From NCBI GenBank assembly GCA_035582835.1, contig JAYKAV010000955.1, positions 1,239,311-1,303,310 on the forward strand: 64,000 nt of DNA. The letters run 5' to 3'. The position numbers and the translations under genes are program-made. The notes below the pieces were generated by a model. That model saw only the letters and a program-made list of their open reading frames with translations. It was not told the DNA's origin and did no database searches. This DNA comes from Phoebastria nigripes. Its lineage: Eukaryota > Chordata > Aves > Procellariiformes > Diomedeidae. Shown here in pieces: positions 1 through 11,600 of this stretch (positions within the stretch are counted from its first letter, which is position 1; every line of letters starts with the position of its first letter).

Positions 1-3000
1 TGCCTCTGTAATGCTATTCATCAGCTAATACCCATCGTCTCTTCCTGGAGGCATGTTTTGTCCCATCGTTAGCCTCAGAAGCTTCTTAGAGTGTGCGTTG
101 AGCATCCACAGTAAGTCACAGGGGTCTTCTCGATGAAGCAGTATACTTATGGAGGTACATCAGGGGTCGTGGGGGTCTGCATCTTATTCTGATTTGACAG
201 CCATTTTGATGGATCAAGTTAATTTTCATTTTGTTGTGTTTATAGATAACTAATGATTTTAACTCCTGAGTCTAGATGTATGGCTGCCAACTCTCATGCT
301 TGAGAACATAGGACTTTTATTGTATTGACTGAAATAGAGCACAAGACCTTCTGAAAAATTAGGAACTTAAAAAAAAAAATAAAAAAACCACCCACAAAAC
401 AGGAATAGTATTGGCTGACAATGCTACAGGTACAAATTTAAGGCCTTGGCAGCCTCTGCGGTATCTTCTGCTGCTGCACTGGCTGCATGGAAGCTGCAGA
501 GCAGTTGCAGAAGGAGCTTGGACAGAAGTTGGGGATAGCTGTGGGGGTGTAAGAAAGGGATTACGGCAGTTCGGACCACTGCTGCCTTGCCCTTTCCATG
601 TAAATCAAGTCTTGGAGGAGATAACCTGGCAGGCAGAGTGGGAGGGAGGGAAGCTCTGGGGAAGCACTTGACTTGAAGGGGAGAAGCAGGGAGCAATCTG
701 TCAGGTGCATCAGGGAGAGGTGATTACTGAGCCCCACCTGAAGAAAGTAGCATGTGGCAGTGTGTCTGAGGCTGGGAAAACACTGATGCTTTTTCTGCTC
801 TTTGAAGACTGCCACGATTTGGGGCCACCTTAAATTCCGGCCAGTGTGACAATTGAGATGACAGACATTTTTAGGAGCCATTGCTATGCCCTGTTCTTAA
901 CAGCAGCTACTTCAGACCCTTACCTGTGGTGCTTTTTTTTTCTTCCTTTTTTTTTTCTTTCCCTTTTTTTTTTCTGTTTGGTGGTTTTTTTTGTTTTGGT
1001 TTGATTTGGGTTTTTTTNTTTTTTTTTTTTCCCCTCCTGCTCTGGAAGAGAAGGGTGACAGTCTGATTGACACAGGAAGGGACATGTGTGCAATAACCTG
1101 CCCTGAGGTGAATACTGTTAGTGCCAGTATTTCCTCTGGAAGCTGGATTCAGCGGGGTGGGCAGCTCCACGGGGTGGCAGAGCCGCTGAGGTGGGCAGGG
1201 ACCAATCTGGGGATTGCCTGGCCCTGCCCCGGCTTGGAGTGTGAAGTGTGGCCTCATCTGCTGTAAAAAAAACTGTGTTCTTGATTTTAAAGCCAGGTCA
1301 TGACACTTGTCCCCATTTAGATAGTAATCGAGCAATTAATTGTGTCAGCCTACGGAAAGAAGGGTGTAGTTTGATGTGTGGCTGGGAGGGCAAATGACCT
1401 AAAACAGACCTGCCATCATTGAAGAGGTGCATGTACCTGTGGCTCACAGTCATGAGACCACAAAAATCTGCCTTAATTGTCTGTTACCAAACCCATGAGT
1501 TTTTAAGCGTGCAGGAAGAGTTGCCTCTTAGTGGGCATCAGATGGATTTTGGCCCTGTACATTTCTAGGCAGAAATGTCCTGCACATCCCTCCTCTTCCC
1601 TGCCCTATGCATCCTCTTCTGCTCTGCCTTCCCACCACCGCGGCCTGCCTATTGCAGGGGCTGGGTGCTGTGTTGCTTCGTTTTTGCTGCAGTCCCCATT
1701 GGTATGGTCAGCTGGCACACAGGGATGGCACTTACTCTGCTGTGAAGTCCTGGGCTGGCTCAGACTACAACAGGCAGCAGGAAGGTCCTGCTCACCTTCC
1801 AACTCCTTCCACCTCGAAAGGGAGTGGTGAGCAGCTTCAGTTCTTGTTTTTTGGAGCAGTGAGGTCCCATCGCATCTGAACCTGCGGGATTGCTGCAAAC
1901 TAAAGAAACTCAATGGCTGCTCACAGAGGAGACTTGTGCTGCAAGCGCAACTGCTAGCAGGTCTGGTACCCTGGAGATGCAGTACCCTGCTGGGTTATTT
2001 TTTTCTGAAGAGCCTCCGTCGTCTTTAAACTGCCCAAGAGCTGGTGAGAGCTTGAGCTGAAATTGGGTGTGCCAGAGCACCCTGGCAACAGCAAGAAGGA
2101 TGGGCTGCTTTTTTGCATGTTCCCTTTTTGAACACCAGCTAGCTGCGGGGAATGCAGCCTCTCGCCTGCTGGGGGCTGAGGGCTGCTCTGTGAGCCCTGA
2201 GCCCCCTGTTGCAGTGGCAGCTGCCCAGTGGCTCTCATCCCTAACTGCCTGCAGTCACCTCCACCAAAACTGCCTCTTTGTAACTGGTTTGCAGTGAGAA
2301 ACCTGGCTTTTTAATCACTAGCCTGTGCTGTTTCCTTCTGTGCTCAAGCAATTTATTTACAGACTTGCTGATTTTTCTAAATACGCTGCCCAGCGTTCAA
2401 AAGCATTCCTGGTGCTGAGCTGCAGCCTGTGCGCAGCCCCTCCCTGCCTGCATTCGTGAAAGCCTGACAACTTCATTGCTGTACAAGTAGGATGGGGAGG
2501 GAATAAACACTGCCTGGCTCCCGATGGTCCCGGCAGTGGTGCCTGTGCAGTGGGTTATGTGCTGTCTGTGACTGTGGTCGGTTTCCCGGCAGGTGCTGCA
2601 CCCCAGCACTGAGGGGGAGACTCGGAGGTGCACAAAACGTGGCGGGTGCTGGAAGATGTGCACGTCGCAGTGTAGCTGAGGCCACGAGTGGGTGTTGTGT
2701 TCACTCCCTGATGGCAATTTCCACATTCACCACCACAAGCAATAATCACCTATTGAGTACAGCACTGCCTTACTGCCTACTGCATGCCCAGTGACTGTGC
2801 AGGACCCTTGGTTATTTATACAACTACTGTCAGTGTCTAAATTCAAACAGATATGGAGAATGTGCTGCTGCAGCCCCTCACCCACAGAGGCCGTGAGAAG
2901 CAGCAGCTGGAGCAGTGCCAGAGCTGTTGCCCCCGGGCGCGTGCTACAGCGCTGCAGGGCAGAGGAGGGCCAGGGCCAAGGTCTGCGTCGCGGACCCTGC

Positions 3001-4069
3001 CTGGCTGTATGGTGGCTTGTGGGGGACTGCTCTCATGGAGGATCAGGTATTAGCAAGTTACTATTTTTCAATGAGTATTGGCTCATTGGTACCTGGGGGT
3101 ATCAGACCAACAGCTTAAGAACAAAACCTAGTATGTCTATCATTTAGCTTGAACCTGTATTTTTGCTGTGTACCATAAAGGAGAAGCGTGGTACCCAGCC
3201 TCCTGGTGCTCTCTGTATTTGCTCTCTGTTGTGTGGGGACATGCACTAGCCCTACCCAGCAAGAAGACAAGGCATTAAATCAGGCTTGTTCCCTTCAGAG
3301 CAAGGGAGTAACGTACTCAACACTTGACAAGGTAGAAGGCACCCTTGGAAAGGGCGTGGTCCAGGGTGTGCAGTGTGACAGAAGTTTTTTGACAGGTTCT
3401 TCCCACCTGAATCAGCTGCTCCCAGAACAGGCTTTGGAGCCACCGCTTTTCTGTACCGGCTGGAAGGGAACTGGCTTCACTGCGGTGGTTCAGTGTGAGC
3501 ATGCTGAACTGCGCCTTACGCTTCGCCTTGGCTTTGGAGCCACCCAGCCTGTCCCGGGCTCGGCTCTCAGCCGGACGCTGAAGCTCCTGTGCTCTGCACG
3601 CGCCTGGGGCCTTTCCTGCTATGCCAGCAGAGGGGATGGCGCGCAGCATGAGCGCCACTGGAACTAGGCTGTGTGTCGTGCTTGTGAGGCGTGAGTTAAC
3701 GTTTACATTCTTTAATTGCTCCCACTGCAAGGGGTGCACTGCCTGAGGGCTCAGCCTTGAAATGACACTTCTCAGAAACTTCTGTTTCACAAGGAAGAAT
3801 AAAAAAATTACTTAAAGGTGGAAAAGATGATACCTCGTTCAATCAGTCAAAGGTCAGGTGCTTTTTTTCTTGCTAGTTTTCTGTCCTGGAGTTCCAGCAA
3901 TTAGCTTTTGTCCAGGTAAATTTGAAAGACCCCATTTTGAAATTACTACTTACGTGTGGCTTTAATCTGGGGAAGATAAAGTCAATTTTTCTCCTGATGG
4001 TTTAATGCTCTCGGGCAAACAGCTTAGCAGCTAATTGAGATCATTATAGAAGTTATTAGTGACAAAATA
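1..4069. other. Intergenic sequence downstream of KIAA1217, no gene recognised
   Basis: 1-400 is AT-rich. About 400-3700 is richer in G+C with scattered CpGs (clusters near 2930-3000 and 3540-3660). Open frames of up to 159 codons occur on both strands but overlap each other, mostly lack ATG starts and match nothing I know. In human the next gene, ARHGAP21, is convergent with KIAA1217; no ARHGAP21 coding sequence is visible here, so it would lie further left. Confidence 0.6.
926..1033. repeat. T-rich low-complexity tract
   Basis: About 100 bases made almost entirely of T with scattered C and G, including several homopolymer runs of 7-12 T and an N at 1018. Simple low-complexity DNA; no element boundaries seen. 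Confidence 0.8.
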
Positions 4070-4091
4070 CAAATATATAAGCATGCAGCCC

Positions 4092-4097
4092 TTTATT
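4092..4097 (-). promoter_or_regulatory. AATAAA poly(A) signal, most distal seen
   Basis: Minus-strand AATAAA (plus TTTATT) within an A-rich context. It is the last clear signal before the sequence loses 3'-UTR character, so it is taken as the likely distal end of the transcript near 4070. Confidence 0.45.
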
Positions 4098-4158
4098 TTT
4101 GTAAAGATCTTTGCTTATCATAGTTCTGTATATTACATTANGGTGTTATACAAATAAA

Positions 4159-4164
4159 TTTATT
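4159..4164 (-). promoter_or_regulatory. AATAAA poly(A) signal
   Basis: Canonical hexamer on the minus strand about 1035 bases after the stop. The expected cleavage point is around 4130-4150. Confidence 0.5.
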
Positions 4165-4318
4165 TACAAAACCATGAGCTATGCAAGCTTCTTGCTTTTT
4201 TTTCCTATTTGACTGATATCCATCTTTTTCAACCCTTTCCCATATATATTTTTTAAGCATGCATAAAAATTAACTTTGGTGTGGTAAAACTACTCTATGT
4301 GCCCAGCCACATACAGTA

Positions 4319-4328
4319 TTTATTTATT
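4319..4328 (-). promoter_or_regulatory. Overlapping AATAAA poly(A) signals
   Basis: Plus-strand TTTATTTATT gives two overlapping AATAAA hexamers on the minus strand, about 870 bases after the KIAA1217 stop. Possible proximal polyadenylation; use is not provable from sequence. Confidence 0.4.
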
Positions 4329-5199
4329 TATATATATTTATAGATATGTACAAAAGTTTGCCAGTATACAGAACAGTACAGAAGTGTACATTTTAAAATC
4401 CACAATGCAATACATTAATGGGTTACCAGGTCTCAGGAAAATAAAACTGAAGGAAAAGGGTGGATTTAGCTAAGAAAAAAAGTAATCAGCAACTACCTAT
4501 ATGTGTAAAACAATTTTTTTTTTTTTTCCTTGGCTTGGCAAATTCTTAAATATGATCTGAATGGCAGTGCAATAGGTTGAGTTGCCTCATACACACTAAG
4601 ACCAGTCTTGTTCTGTTTCTTGTGTAGAGGTTTACTGTCCAGCATACTACTTTCAAATGTACATTACAATAGTATCAAAATGTTTTGGCAAAAAGATCTC
4701 GAAAGGAACCATGACATTTGTTGACAAAAATAGAAATCTGTAACAAAGCTAAATAACACCAAAATAAAAGAAAAATATTTTAGTTTCAGTTTTACAGTTG
4801 TGTATAATCACACTTTAGTATATCTCTGTTCACTTCGAGTCCCCATAATGAAAAATAGCTTTATACAAAACAACTTACTAAATTTTTAACCATACATTTT
4901 CTGATGCTCAGTACACAACTGTGCACACGCACTCAAGTTCACTCACACACCTTCACACTTTTTTGTAAGAGGTGCTGCCTAAAGGAAGCAAACGCTCTTT
5001 TATCATTACAACAGCAACAGTTTTACAAAAAAGCTTCACTCTAATCTAGTGTAGTAATTCAGTATTTAGCACATGATTAGTATTAAGCCTCCAGCAATAC
5101 AGCAAAATGGTTACATTCCCTGGTTAAAATATTGGCTGTGGATTCTCTGAAAATGAACAAAAAGCCCTGGTGAACTTGTGCGCGTGCTGTGCTTAGCCT

Positions 5200-5694
5200 T
5201 TAGGATGGCTCCTTGGCCGTGGCTGGGGTGGACTTGCCGGCATTTCCGTTCTGTGCCTTGTAGCTGGTGAAGCTAGGTGTGTGGATTGTCCTGATGCTCT
5301 TCATACCTTGGTTCAGTGAAGTGGGAGAGGTAGAGGAGGGGGGGGAGGTAGAGGAGGAAGGAGGGGGTGGCCGGCCGTTTTGAGTCTGTAGTGAGAAGGA
5401 GAGATGGTGACCTTTCCCTGGGTAAGTGGGGCTCTGAAACTTGGAGGAGCCGTTAGAGACAGAGGGGATGAGGGAGGTAGAGTAAGTTATGCGACCTGTC
5501 TGAGGACCGAGAAGGTTAGAGGAAGGAATGGAGGTTTTAGTAGGTGGATTAAGAGGGTTAGAGCTGTCACCGCTAGAAGCAGGTGCTGAGCTGCTTTTCC
5601 CAGAAGTGGGAGAAAAGGCTGGGATCTTAGAAGCAGGTAGGGTAGGGGAAGTAGCCTTATAGTCCCCACCAGCTTTCTTAGCACTTCCATTAGC
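5200..5694 (-). CDS. KIAA1217: KIAA1217 terminal coding exon 15 with stop
   Basis: Acceptor TTTATTTGCAG|GCTAATGG; TAA stop at 5202-5200. Residues 1508-1671: [27 protein letters not shown], many SSGK/SSGDSSN repeats, [19 protein letters not shown], a poly-Pro/Ser run ([16 protein letters not shown]), [17 protein letters not shown] and the end TAKEPS. This Ser/Pro/Thr-rich tail is basic and probably disordered, and matches the family C-terminus at the same length. The coding bias makes the plus strand a long purine tract at 5325-5370. Confidence 0.97.
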   Translation of the reverse strand, partial: ANGSAKKAGGDYKATSPTLPASKIPAFSPTSGKSSSAPASSGDSSNPLNPPTKTSIPSSNLLGPQTGRITYSTSLIPSVSNGSSKFQSPTYPGKGHHLSFSLQTQNGRPPPPSSSTSPPSSTSPTSLNQGMKSIRTIHTPSFTSYKAQNGNAGKSTPATAKEPS

Positions 5695-8600
5695 CTGCAA
5701 ATAAAGACGGCAGGAGACAGTTTGTCAGAAAGCCAGTAACATGATAAACCAACAGGACCTGGGAAAATAGCCCTACAGAGAATAAGAATTAACAGTTTGA
5801 GGCCTGAGCTAAGTCTTGCAGCCATGGACTGGACCTGGTAGAAAACCCAAAGTGCCCAACGAACAGTGCATAGAGAGAAAGAGCCAACAAAGCTTTCGTG
5901 AGAAGGTGCGATCTATGGGTTATAGACCAGTCACTACATTGGCCATGCTTCTGGGTTATTAATGTGTGAATAGACATGTCCGGCCGGAGAGTTAATGTGC
6001 ATCTACTGCCACCTATTACACCGACAGGTTAGTGTCCAAGGCTTCCTGTAAAGACTCTCTGAACGGAAGCATTCCCAGCTCTCCTAAGGAACTGCCACAT
6101 TTACCAAAGGGAAAGTAAACAGGTAGTTGACATCATTCAGTTGACAGCTGAATACCACATTATAAAAAAAAAACCGAACACAAAAAAAAAAACCAAAAAC
6201 CAAAACAAACAAAAAGCAGCAGGTGTTTTATTGCAGACATGCATGCACAAGCATGGTGAAAAGATCAGTAGATACTGTCATGCCCCCAGGATCCAGGATG
6301 TCCAGTTAGACCTCACTCGAAAGACAGGCATCCATTATTTGGTATAATCTCAGTCACTTACTGGAGTTTTTAAATAAACAAACAACATGAAATGTCCATC
6401 CCAACACTGGGTTTATGGTAAAACTACCTGTCTGTATTGGCGTGGATCCTGCAGCTTGTGCTGTTTGCCTGCTTTCTCCATGCTTCCTTGTCTAGTTTTT
6501 GAGGCCAGGGGGACCGGCATCCGGCTTGTCTGGGAAGCAGCGCTGGAGCCCTGTGGAAACGAGTGGAGAGGCAGGGAGGGGAGACAAGGAGAAGGTGTGA
6601 TCAGTACCAGTGTGCTTGAAGAGGAGACTGCACACCATGCGCCAAAAAAAAAGCCACAGTACTACATGCAGGGAAAGTTCAGGAGCTTCACACCGCAGGT
6701 GTTAATTTCCAGAATCAAATGGAGAAAACTGCTCAGCTACTGATCAGCCTGGATTTCATGTCAGTGACGCTTGTCATTTCACACAGCGGGTTATTTGACC
6801 CAGCTCCCCTGCATTTGCCCATCACCAATCAGCAGCAAAGATTAAAAAAAAAAACCCAACAGTCTATTAGCTGTTAGATACCTTGTGGGGAGCCCAAACA
6901 AGCCACCTGAAAGGAAGCAAACAAATCACAAGACCCTCTTGTTTAATGGTGATTATTGCAGATTTTAGAAAGCAGCTGGAGGTTTGATTTCTCGGACTAA
7001 GGTACCTTACGTGAAGTGGCTGGGATTGACGGAGGGGGCTCTACGCCAGCCAGGCTCTCATCCAGCACTACAAGCTCTCGGGGTGGGGTCTCTGGTACTA
7101 TCTGGGCAGAGAAGGGGACAGTGCTTCCCTCAGAGCTGTGTGTGCTTTCAGGGACAGATTTTGGACTCATTTCACTGATGGTGTTTTCCAGCTGCTTTAT
7201 AGTCTGCTCAAGGCTGTCTAGCGTTCGGTATGTACTCTGTCGAATTTCGTCAGTCCTAGACAGGGACACTGCAGCGCCGGGGGGTCCCTCTTGCTTCCCA
7301 GGACTTTTGTCACTGTCCTCTGGCTGAGACCTGGTGATTTCAAATCTCTTTGCTTCCTTGTGCTGCTTCAGGGTCCCGTCTTCCTCCTCTTCTTCATAGA
7401 CCACAACCTGCAAGGTCTTCTTCCCGGTCTTGGTTCCTGTCCGTATCGCCTGTGTCAGAGCAGCCAGCTGCTTTTTAGGGAATTTGAACTTAAATTTTTT
7501 CTTAGAATCCTGCCTGCTTCCAAACTGATTGGCAGAGTCCAAGTTTGCTTCTGTGTTTAGCCCATAGATCTGACGGTATTTGTTAATATTCGCCTTTGTG
7601 CTTTCCTCCTCTGCAGGAGGTCTGGTTTCTACAGGATCAGAGGAAGACTGAAGGTTAAATATGTACTGCTCGTTGAGACTGTGAGTTACTGAATACTCTG
7701 TGATTGCTTTTCTGTCATTAACTACTGGTGCCTCTTCCTTCTGGCTCTCAGAGATTTCATGTGCTTCATTTTCTTCCTCCTCCTCTTCCTCTTCTATCTT
7801 TTCCTCTGTCATCATTTTCTCCAACTCCTCATCACATTCCTCAAAAATTGTAGAAAGGCGCTTATAAGCTGACCTAATATCCATTGGTTCATCAAAAATG
7901 ATGATGACAGGTTTTTTATCCAGACACACCACTGGATCTTCACTGTCTGCGTTTTCTGGGATACCCTTCTCTGATGCCACGTCTTTCCTCACGTCGATGT
8001 TCACTGTTTGCACATCTCCACCTTTCCGGCTGACTATATCGTGAACTTCCCCACTCGAGAGGACCTGGACAGCTGTTTTAGTAATCATGAAGGCGATGTT
8101 TTCTGTGGGTGGGTTGTCTTCACTTGGCGAGCTAGCCAGAGAGTCTGTCTCTTCAATGCTGTTCACACTGTTACTTCTGGACACTTTGGGTCTTAGCACA
8201 ACCTGATTGTAGTTGACTGCAGAAGCTTCTTGCTCCTGCGAGGAAGGTTGAGGCCCCACAGCCTCCTGCGTGTGCCTCAGGAGAGGGGCAACGCTGCTGA
8301 TGGGGATATGCTTGCCCGAGCTCTGCAAGGCTTCACCCTGTGGCAGGCCCTGGCGAGCATCTCGTGAGAGTCCATAGTTTGGCTTTTGTTTTCCAGTTTC
8401 AATGGCTGGAAAATGGGATCCTAAAATATCTTGAGCCCCTCTTCGTTTGTCATCCTCTGGCAAACTGACACCAGACAGGTTTGTGCTCATATTCTGGAGG
8501 TTTTTCTTAGAACAGTCTCTACTGTCTACAAACAAACCCTTGCTAAATGTAGGACTGTCATTCATTGAAAAGCCAATTTTACTGTCAGCTGTGCTGGATG

Positions 8601-11600
8601 AATCAGAACCCAATTCTTCTTCAGTTTTCCCTTCCCTCTTCTCTTTAGGATGGTCACTATCTGTGGGAGATCCTGTTGTAGCCCCATACACCTAAGGGGG
8701 AAAGTTGGATTACTTAGTTATTCAGGGCTGTTACCTTTACAGGACGTTTTTCCCCCAAATAAATCATCATATTCTCAGGGGAAGCGCAGACCTCGTGAAC
8801 TCACCACTCTGTTTACTGCTGCAGAGGCATGTTGTTGTCATAGGATTCCTGTCTTTCTTCGGGGCAAAATTCCAAATTCTGGCAGAACAGCACATAATGT
8901 TACCTCTCTGTGCTACGCCTGTGGCCAGCATGGGTTGTTACCTAGGGCTCCTGTCTTAATAAGGCCTCCAGAATATGCAAAAGCACACTAGTTACCTTAT
9001 TTCCAGCACAGTGCTACCTTGACCTGCTTACTTCCAGTTAAAAAAAATCCCTAGTTTGTGTAAGATTGAAGTTGAGAAGATTCACAGTATCTGATTAAGT
9101 TCTGCTGGGACACATCAAAGGGAGCCTGATGTGGAAGGGCTGACAGCAGGGCGCTACGGCTTGCTAGCTCACTGGAGCACCACATGTGAGAGTCTGGCTA
9201 GCCTTGAAAGGAAGTTTTGTACTGGTAAAAGCTGATTTTCAAATTATGACATTTTGCTGCTTCTAATGTTGCTCACACATGAGAAGTGCTGTTCCATCAC
9301 AGTCTGAGCATTTCTAAATCCTTGCCGCAGCTTAAAAGTACTCCTTCAAAATTACCAGCAGCACCCTGCAGCACCCATGGAAGTGCAGAATGAAACATTG
9401 AGCTACATTCATTTACTGAAGCAACTCCGAACAGTACACTCAAAAGTAGTATATTGCCAGCAATACAGATTCAAGGGGACTTTTTTCTTTATTTTCAAAT
9501 GAGGTCCCCTGGAGATGCTGTTTCATAATACCAGGGTTTGCTTTGGGGCTTGGTTTGTTACGTGCTAGTGACAGCTTAGGATAAACACCAATCATCAGGG
9601 TGAGGGAATGACCTGAAGAGACACCATGCCTATGAACAAGCAAGAGAGAAATCTACNGTCAAAAGATGGCTTGCCAAGAAGGAAATGAATCTGGCCTCAA
9701 GTGCCTGAAGGCAGTGAGCCAAAAGCCTTACTGCTGACATTGCTTGAGACTAGAAGCTGACTCCTAACATACCAGAAGGACAGATTATACTTATATGAGC
9801 ATCAAGACATGCAGAAGATCAGTCAGGAGAGTCGCTCTCCCAGCTGAGATGAATGAGTGACGGTACAGAAATCCACAGGTCGGCTAGTGCATGCACTCCC
9901 CATGCATACAGAAGTTCACAAGGTATAGTTTCTACATCTTGTGTGATATTTTCTTATATACTGTCTGAAGATTTTACACAGAAAAACTTTACACACAATC
10001 AAAATGCATCAGCAAGAAAGTCAGCGATAGACCGGAGTCACAGTTCGTCTCTACAAAGTCCTATTAGAAGCAACAAGGCTGTGCAGCTGCTCCACAGATA
10101 CCTTGACACCCCTCATATTTCTAAATAAGGAGGAGCTATCACGCAAACCAGCCACAGCCAGCGAGGCATCAGTGGGCAGGCTGACACTGTCTGCACTTCG
10201 TGCTGAGAGCTGGTATCAGAACAAAACGCGAGGGCTCATGGTCACCTCAGGCCCAGACTTGCTAATTGATAGGCGCCTTCCAGTCCCATTACATGTCAGA
10301 GCTCCCAGAATTAGGTCAGGCCATTTAATTGCACTTGTTGCCTGTGGATATGCTGACTCAGTGACTGAGTTCCCATTTCTCCGTATCTTTTTTAGCAAGT
10401 TCCACTTCTTGTTTCAAGCATCAGTGCAACACCTTGTGGTGTCATTGTACAATGTATCTCATTTTAGGAACTGCTGCCTTTCTACTAAAAAATAAAACCA
10501 CAGTAAAATTCATTTCCTCTATGAGTTTATCATGACCATAAGGTTCCATATTTAAAGCCAATAAACACTCTGTCATGTCAGATGACAAAAACAGATCTCA
10601 TTAACCTTAATTTCCTGGACTCTTTTTTTCCTGGACTATTGTTATTCCAATAAATAGCAGTTTATGGCAATTACTTGGCAGCACCTTTCAACGAAACATT
10701 TGTGCTACAGGATGTGCAGTGTCTTGAGTGGTGACCCAGGTTTTCGTGTAACAATATGATCTTCTCATTCTGACACCAGTAGTAATGAGGACGAATAGAG
10801 ATACGTTCACACTTTTTTCCTCCGTAACACTGTCATACACTCCACAACAATGCAATTTTTCCCTATTACTCATACCCATGAACTTCTACCCTCACCCAGC
10901 CAGGTGTTTGCAGTTTTAAACCAGAACTGCTGCTTGAGCAGCTCCAAGCCAAGTCCTTGTGTGCAATGCCCTGACCTGGCAGCAGTACCTTCTGGTGGAC
11001 TTATGGATTTTGATGCTAATAATATATCAGACACCACCATCTAGCTGTCACCTTGTGCTTTACAGCTGTAGTGCCCTATGGAGATGCAGCTCACTGTGGT
11101 TAGGGCAGCTGGGTTCTTCTCTGGCTTGGGGACCTGGCAAAGTAATTTTCTCTCTCCCTGCCTCAGTTTCTGTTAAATGAAGTTGAAGTGCAATGTCTCC
11201 CATTAAATCCTTGGGAGCTACTCATGATGCTACATCAGAGAAGGTATTACTGCTATTTCCAATTTGCATACACACACAAAATGCATGACAAAGTTGAAAT
11301 GCTGTGCTGAAGTTTTCTTCCCCACCATATCCCCTTCATTGCAAACTAGTATTTGGCTGACAAGCTGTCATGCCTGCACAACTCCCTAAACCCAGCAATG
11401 ATTCAATTCATTCTTCTTAAAAAAGAGGTCTGCAAAGGCAGAAATATTTGTCCTTTTCTTCATCCTGCACATTGGCTACCCACTAAGACGAATCAACTCA
11501 AATGGCAACCCCAGTCCAGACACAGCTGTGAAATTCACCCCAACTTGGCTATGGCCCCAGACACGTGGCACCTCTTCTAAGTCCCATCACCAAAGAGTGA

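Larger units (their letters stand above)
4070..5199 (-). other. KIAA1217: KIAA1217 3' UTR (far end approximate)
   Basis: AT-rich, ORF-free sequence directly after the stop. It carries AU-rich runs and several AATAAA hexamers on the minus strand at its far end. The left boundary is set by the last good poly(A) signal and is approximate. An N lies at 4141. Mammalian KIAA1217 also has a 3' UTR of this order (recalled, not measured). Confidence 0.7.

Noticed and set aside
881..1066. Phe-rich frame at the T-rich tract
   Set aside because: Translation of low-complexity poly-T with an N; not a gene.
1..4069. Expected neighbour ARHGAP21 (convergent with KIAA1217 in human)
   Set aside because: No RhoGAP, PDZ or PH-domain coding sequence is visible in any frame. 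At most untranslated sequence could be present, which I cannot recognise.
6141..6240. A-rich tract as the poly(A) tail of a retrocopy
   Set aside because: The tract is mixed with C, is not preceded by recognisable gene sequence and has no target duplication. Treated as low-complexity DNA.
7016..8196. Plus-strand frames within 7016-7560 and 8008-8196
   Set aside because: They are antisense shadows of the large KIAA1217 exon and resemble no family.
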